From positions 930,001-994,000 of the forward strand of contig NC_088958.1 in the NCBI RefSeq assembly GCF_010111755.1: a stretch of DNA of 64,000 nucleotides, read 5' to 3'. Position numbers and translations under genes: made by a program. This document shows positions 61,571 to 64,000 of the stretch, piece by piece (the stretch's first letter is position 1; each line of letters opens with the position of its first letter). Origin of the DNA: Nakaseomyces glabratus. Taxonomy: Eukaryota; Ascomycota; Saccharomycetes; Saccharomycetales; Saccharomycetaceae. The notes beneath the pieces are model-generated. The model searched no databases and had not been told where the DNA came from. It saw only the letters and a program-made list of their open reading frames with translations.

Positions 61571-63058
61571 ATGTTTGACAAATTGAAGCAGAAGTTTGAG
61601 AAACTGTCGGTAGGCGGGTCTTCCGGGGAGCCAATTCCCACGGAAGAAGTTGTTTTTGGCGAAGAGCTACCTGAAGAGGTGGTATACAAGTACAGGTATA
61701 ACCACGGTGTAAATTTGGGGTCCCTCTTTGTGTTGGAAGAGTGGATCTTCAACTCCGTGTTTGAACATGGCGGCGGTAATGAGTTCGATGCAGTTAACAA
61801 CTACTTGAAAAATGGCAAGTCAGAAGATGAAGTAGCCAAGAAGTTACAGGATCACTATCATGACTATAGCTGCAGAATTGATTGGGATTGGCTAAAGAAT
61901 GAAGTTGGAATCACAGCCGTCAGAGTGCCAATTGGGTATTGGCACGTTAGAGATGGTGATTTGTTATCTGGGTTGCCATTTGAACCATTGAAAAAGGTAT
62001 ATCATTTGGCTAAGCCCACAAATTATTTGAAGGATATTATAGAAAGTGCAAGAAACCGCGGGATCGGTGTCTTGATCGATATTCATGGGCTACCAGGTGG
62101 TGCTAATGGTGATGGCCATAGTGGGTTTCCAAATCGTGGAGCAGACTTCTTCAGAAATAGTGGTTATATAGACAGAATTTGTAATGACATCATCCCTGCT
62201 ATAATTGAAGACATATGCAAACCAAACAAGAATGTTATCGGGTTACAGGTTGTGAATGAATCTGTTTTTGATAATAACGCCCACGGCCAAAAAAATTACT
62301 ATAAGCGGGCTATTCAAACAATTGCAAGTAACCAACCAGGGCTGCCAGTCATTATTTCAGATGGTTGGTGGCCCCAACAATGGTCTGATTGGTTAAAGCA
62401 GGAAAAGTTAGACTTAGTGACAGTAGTTGACACGCATGTTTATAGATGCTTTTCAGATGAGGACAAAAAGAAATCTGCTGATCAAATTATAAACGACCTG
62501 GAGGGATCAACCAGTTTTCCTAAGAATGATGCCGATTTTGTTGTTGGTGAATTCTCTGGAGTTCTTGATGAAGAAACATGGAAAAAATCACCTGGCGATC
62601 GGAATGAGTATGCCAAACAATTTTTGAACAAGGAATTGGAGGTTTTCTCTAAATCATCATCATGGGGATGGTTTTTCTGGACACTACAATTTAAGTATGG
62701 CGATGGTGGTGAATGGGGTTTAAAGCCAATGTATGAGCGTGGTGGAATAAAGAAGAGATCAACACAAAACAATCTGAACATTGACGATAACAGAGTTAGA
62801 CAGATTATTGATGAACACATCAACTACTGGAAGGATAAAGGTGGTGACAAGTTTGAGCATTGGAGATTCGAAGATGGGATTAATTCAGCAATATCAGATA
62901 TCAAGGAGTTTGCTCGGTTTGACAATTCTAGACTGGGAAGATGGCATGCGTGGAAGGCCCAAAGAAGGAACGATTATATGAAAAAGAAAGGCGATAGTGA
63001 ATACATGTGGGAGTGGGATCAAGGTTATGACAGAGGTATTGCAGAATTCAATTTCTGA
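61571..63058 (+). CDS. GH5 glucan 1,3-beta-glucosidase-like protein (YBR056W type)
   Basis: Intracellular member of the exo-beta-1,3-glucanase family; the physiological substrate is not established. 495 aa against 501 in S. cerevisiae YBR056W. Unlike Exg1 there is no signal peptide (MFDKLKQKFEKLSVGG), so it is not a wall enzyme. Family core: RGVNLGS-like HGVNLGSLFVLEEWIF at about 51-66, IDIHGLPGGANGDGHSG near 175, the acid/base Glu in LQVVNESVFD near 230, and the nucleophile Glu in VVGEFSGVL near 330. Catalytic residues appear intact. Divergent from PRP6. Confidence 0.93.
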   Translation: MFDKLKQKFEKLSVGGSSGEPIPTEEVVFGEELPEEVVYKYRYNHGVNLGSLFVLEEWIFNSVFEHGGGNEFDAVNNYLKNGKSEDEVAKKLQDHYHDYSCRIDWDWLKNEVGITAVRVPIGYWHVRDGDLLSGLPFEPLKKVYHLAKPTNYLKDIIESARNRGIGVLIDIHGLPGGANGDGHSGFPNRGADFFRNSGYIDRICNDIIPAIIEDICKPNKNVIGLQVVNESVFDNNAHGQKNYYKRAIQTIASNQPGLPVIISDGWWPQQWSDWLKQEKLDLVTVVDTHVYRCFSDEDKKKSADQIINDLEGSTSFPKNDADFVVGEFSGVLDEETWKKSPGDRNEYAKQFLNKELEVFSKSSSWGWFFWTLQFKYGDGGEWGLKPMYERGGIKKRSTQNNLNIDDNRVRQIIDEHINYWKDKGGDKFEHWRFEDGINSAISDIKEFARFDNSRLGRWHAWKAQRRNDYMKKKGDSEYMWEWDQGYDRGIAEFNF

Positions 63059-63876
63059 AAAAAATGAAAATTACAACTAGATTTAAATGTTCTCTTTGTT
63101 TTCTACAGTCGTTTTTGGCCAGCAAAGCTACTAGCGTACCATTTTACTCTCTTTTATCTCATATAGCTAATGCTAGGAACTGAAATAAGCAAGAAAAAAT
63201 GTGTCATTACGATATTAAGTAATGATGTGCAGTATTCTAAATAGGAAGCCCTGATATTCAATTTTTACGTTCGTTAAGTTGCTTGGAATATGGAAAGCAA
63301 ATAAAATGCCCTGGTTGCTATATTTTTCGTCATGCACATGCTCGCCTGAGCGTACGCATCGATCATAGTGTTGGTCCAGCCACCCCGCAGCGACTGCTCA
63401 AGAAGGCGCATTACCACATCTAGCATTACCAAAGATCAAAATACTTTTCAGCGATGCAGGCGAAAAGGGTCCAACGCTATCTGCGATGACTAAATGAAAT
63501 TTTTTTTTCACTTTTTTCCAGACCATTGCTATTACTCATTTTTATCGATCTGTACGTATATTTCTGTGCAAAATTTGTTTTTGAAAAAATATGGCTACTA
63601 TAATGAAAAAAGAAATTACAATCATTAAGTTCTTAAGCATTAGCAATTGATAATATATAAGAAGCAAAGGATAGCTTTTTGAATGGGGTTTGTGTTTGTT
63701 CCTCGTCTTGAACTTCGAGGAATACAGTAAAGTATCAGAAGTTATAGGCAAATCCAAAACACTAGTGCAACACCTAGTATTATAATCTCGCTAGAAATAC
63801 AATTCTATAAATTCTTCTGTACCTATTAACCCAGGCTTAGGAATAAACATATCCTATAAGAAAACAATTCGCAAAA
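63059..63876. other. ARO3 promoter region (0.8 kb)
   Basis: AT-rich with a mixed-composition stretch near 63330-63490. S. cerevisiae has a small CYSTM gene at this point (YBR056W-A/YDR034W-B); no cysteine-rich short ORF was found here. A TTACTCA near 63533 differs by one base from a Gcn4 site. Confidence 0.45.
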
Positions 63877-64000
63877 ATGTTCATCAAGAATGACTACAGA
63901 GGTGACAGAACCCGTCTAGAAGACTGGAGAATCAAAGGTTACGATCCATTGACTCCTCCTGATCTTCTTCAGCATGAATACCCAATCAGTGAGAAAGGTG
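63877..64000 (+). CDS. ARO3: DAHP synthase Aro3 (5' end only)
   Basis: First enzyme of the shikimate pathway (3-deoxy-D-arabino-heptulosonate 7-phosphate synthase), the phenylalanine-inhibited isozyme. Only 41 codons lie in the window. They begin [20 protein letters not shown] and continue with [13 protein letters not shown], almost identical to S. cerevisiae Aro3 and clearly different from Aro4. The catalytic barrel is beyond the edge. Orthologue of YDR035W, on the chromosome IV block duplicated with the YBR050s. Confidence 0.95.
   Translation, partial: MFIKNDYRGDRTRLEDWRIKGYDPLTPPDLLQHEYPISEKG

Noticed and set aside
63542..63757. 71-codon ORF before ARO3
   Set aside because: AT-rich, no homologue known, no cysteine motif; lies in the ARO3 promoter on the opposite strand.

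Overview
The window is nuclear DNA of a budding yeast. Genes are compact and almost all lack visible introns, intergenes are AT-rich, and nearly every protein is a recognisable orthologue of a Saccharomyces cerevisiae gene. Gene order mixes blocks matching S. cerevisiae chromosomes V, II and IV, which points to a post-whole-genome-duplication Saccharomycetaceae species. A Nakaseomyces-type yeast (Candida glabrata relative) fits best: standard CTG=Leu decoding gives good proteins, there is a duplicated TIR1-type mannoprotein locus, and the candidate point centromere has a 79-bp CDEII. The species call is inference.

Left part (1-29 kb) is collinear with S. cerevisiae YER015W to YER004W, inverted: FAA2 (cut by the window edge), HEM14, PRP22, PRE1, two TIR1-type wall proteins, a YER010C-type aldolase-fold protein, NTF2, SEC3, PAC2, NUG1, YND1 and FMP52. 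One short secreted orphan (2.6-3.0 kb) sits between FAA2 and HEM14. A tRNA-Glu(UUC) lies next to PRE1.

At 29.23-29.34 kb, between FMP52 and SOK1, is a strong candidate point centromere: an exact CDEI, 79 bp of about 85% AT, and a CDEIII with an intact TTCCGAAA core. Gene order supports it. Genes to the left run outward in the order of the right arm of S. cerevisiae chromosome V, and genes to the right run outward in the order of the right arms of chromosomes IV and II. The chromosome looks like two right arms joined at a centromere.

Right part (29.7-64 kb) holds SOK1, the divergent histone pair HHF1/HHT1 with an unusually GC-rich promoter, IPP1, tRNA-Val(UAC), and a long fast-evolving protein that may be a GIP1-type PP1 regulator. 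These are followed by ZTA1, FMP23, REB1, REG2, a PST2/RFS1 flavodoxin-like protein, a YBR053C regucalcin-like protein, a YRO2/MRH1 membrane protein, PRP6, a YBR056W-type glucanase and the first codons of ARO3. From about 50 to 57 kb base composition is clearly more GC-rich, with poly-G tracts and short tandem repeats.

Visible regulatory signals fit the genes: an oleate response element before FAA2, PAC boxes before PRP22, NUG1 and PRP6/YBR056W, Reb1 sites before REB1 itself, and an Spt10-type site between the histone genes. No CRISPR array, intact transposon or virus-like gene was seen.
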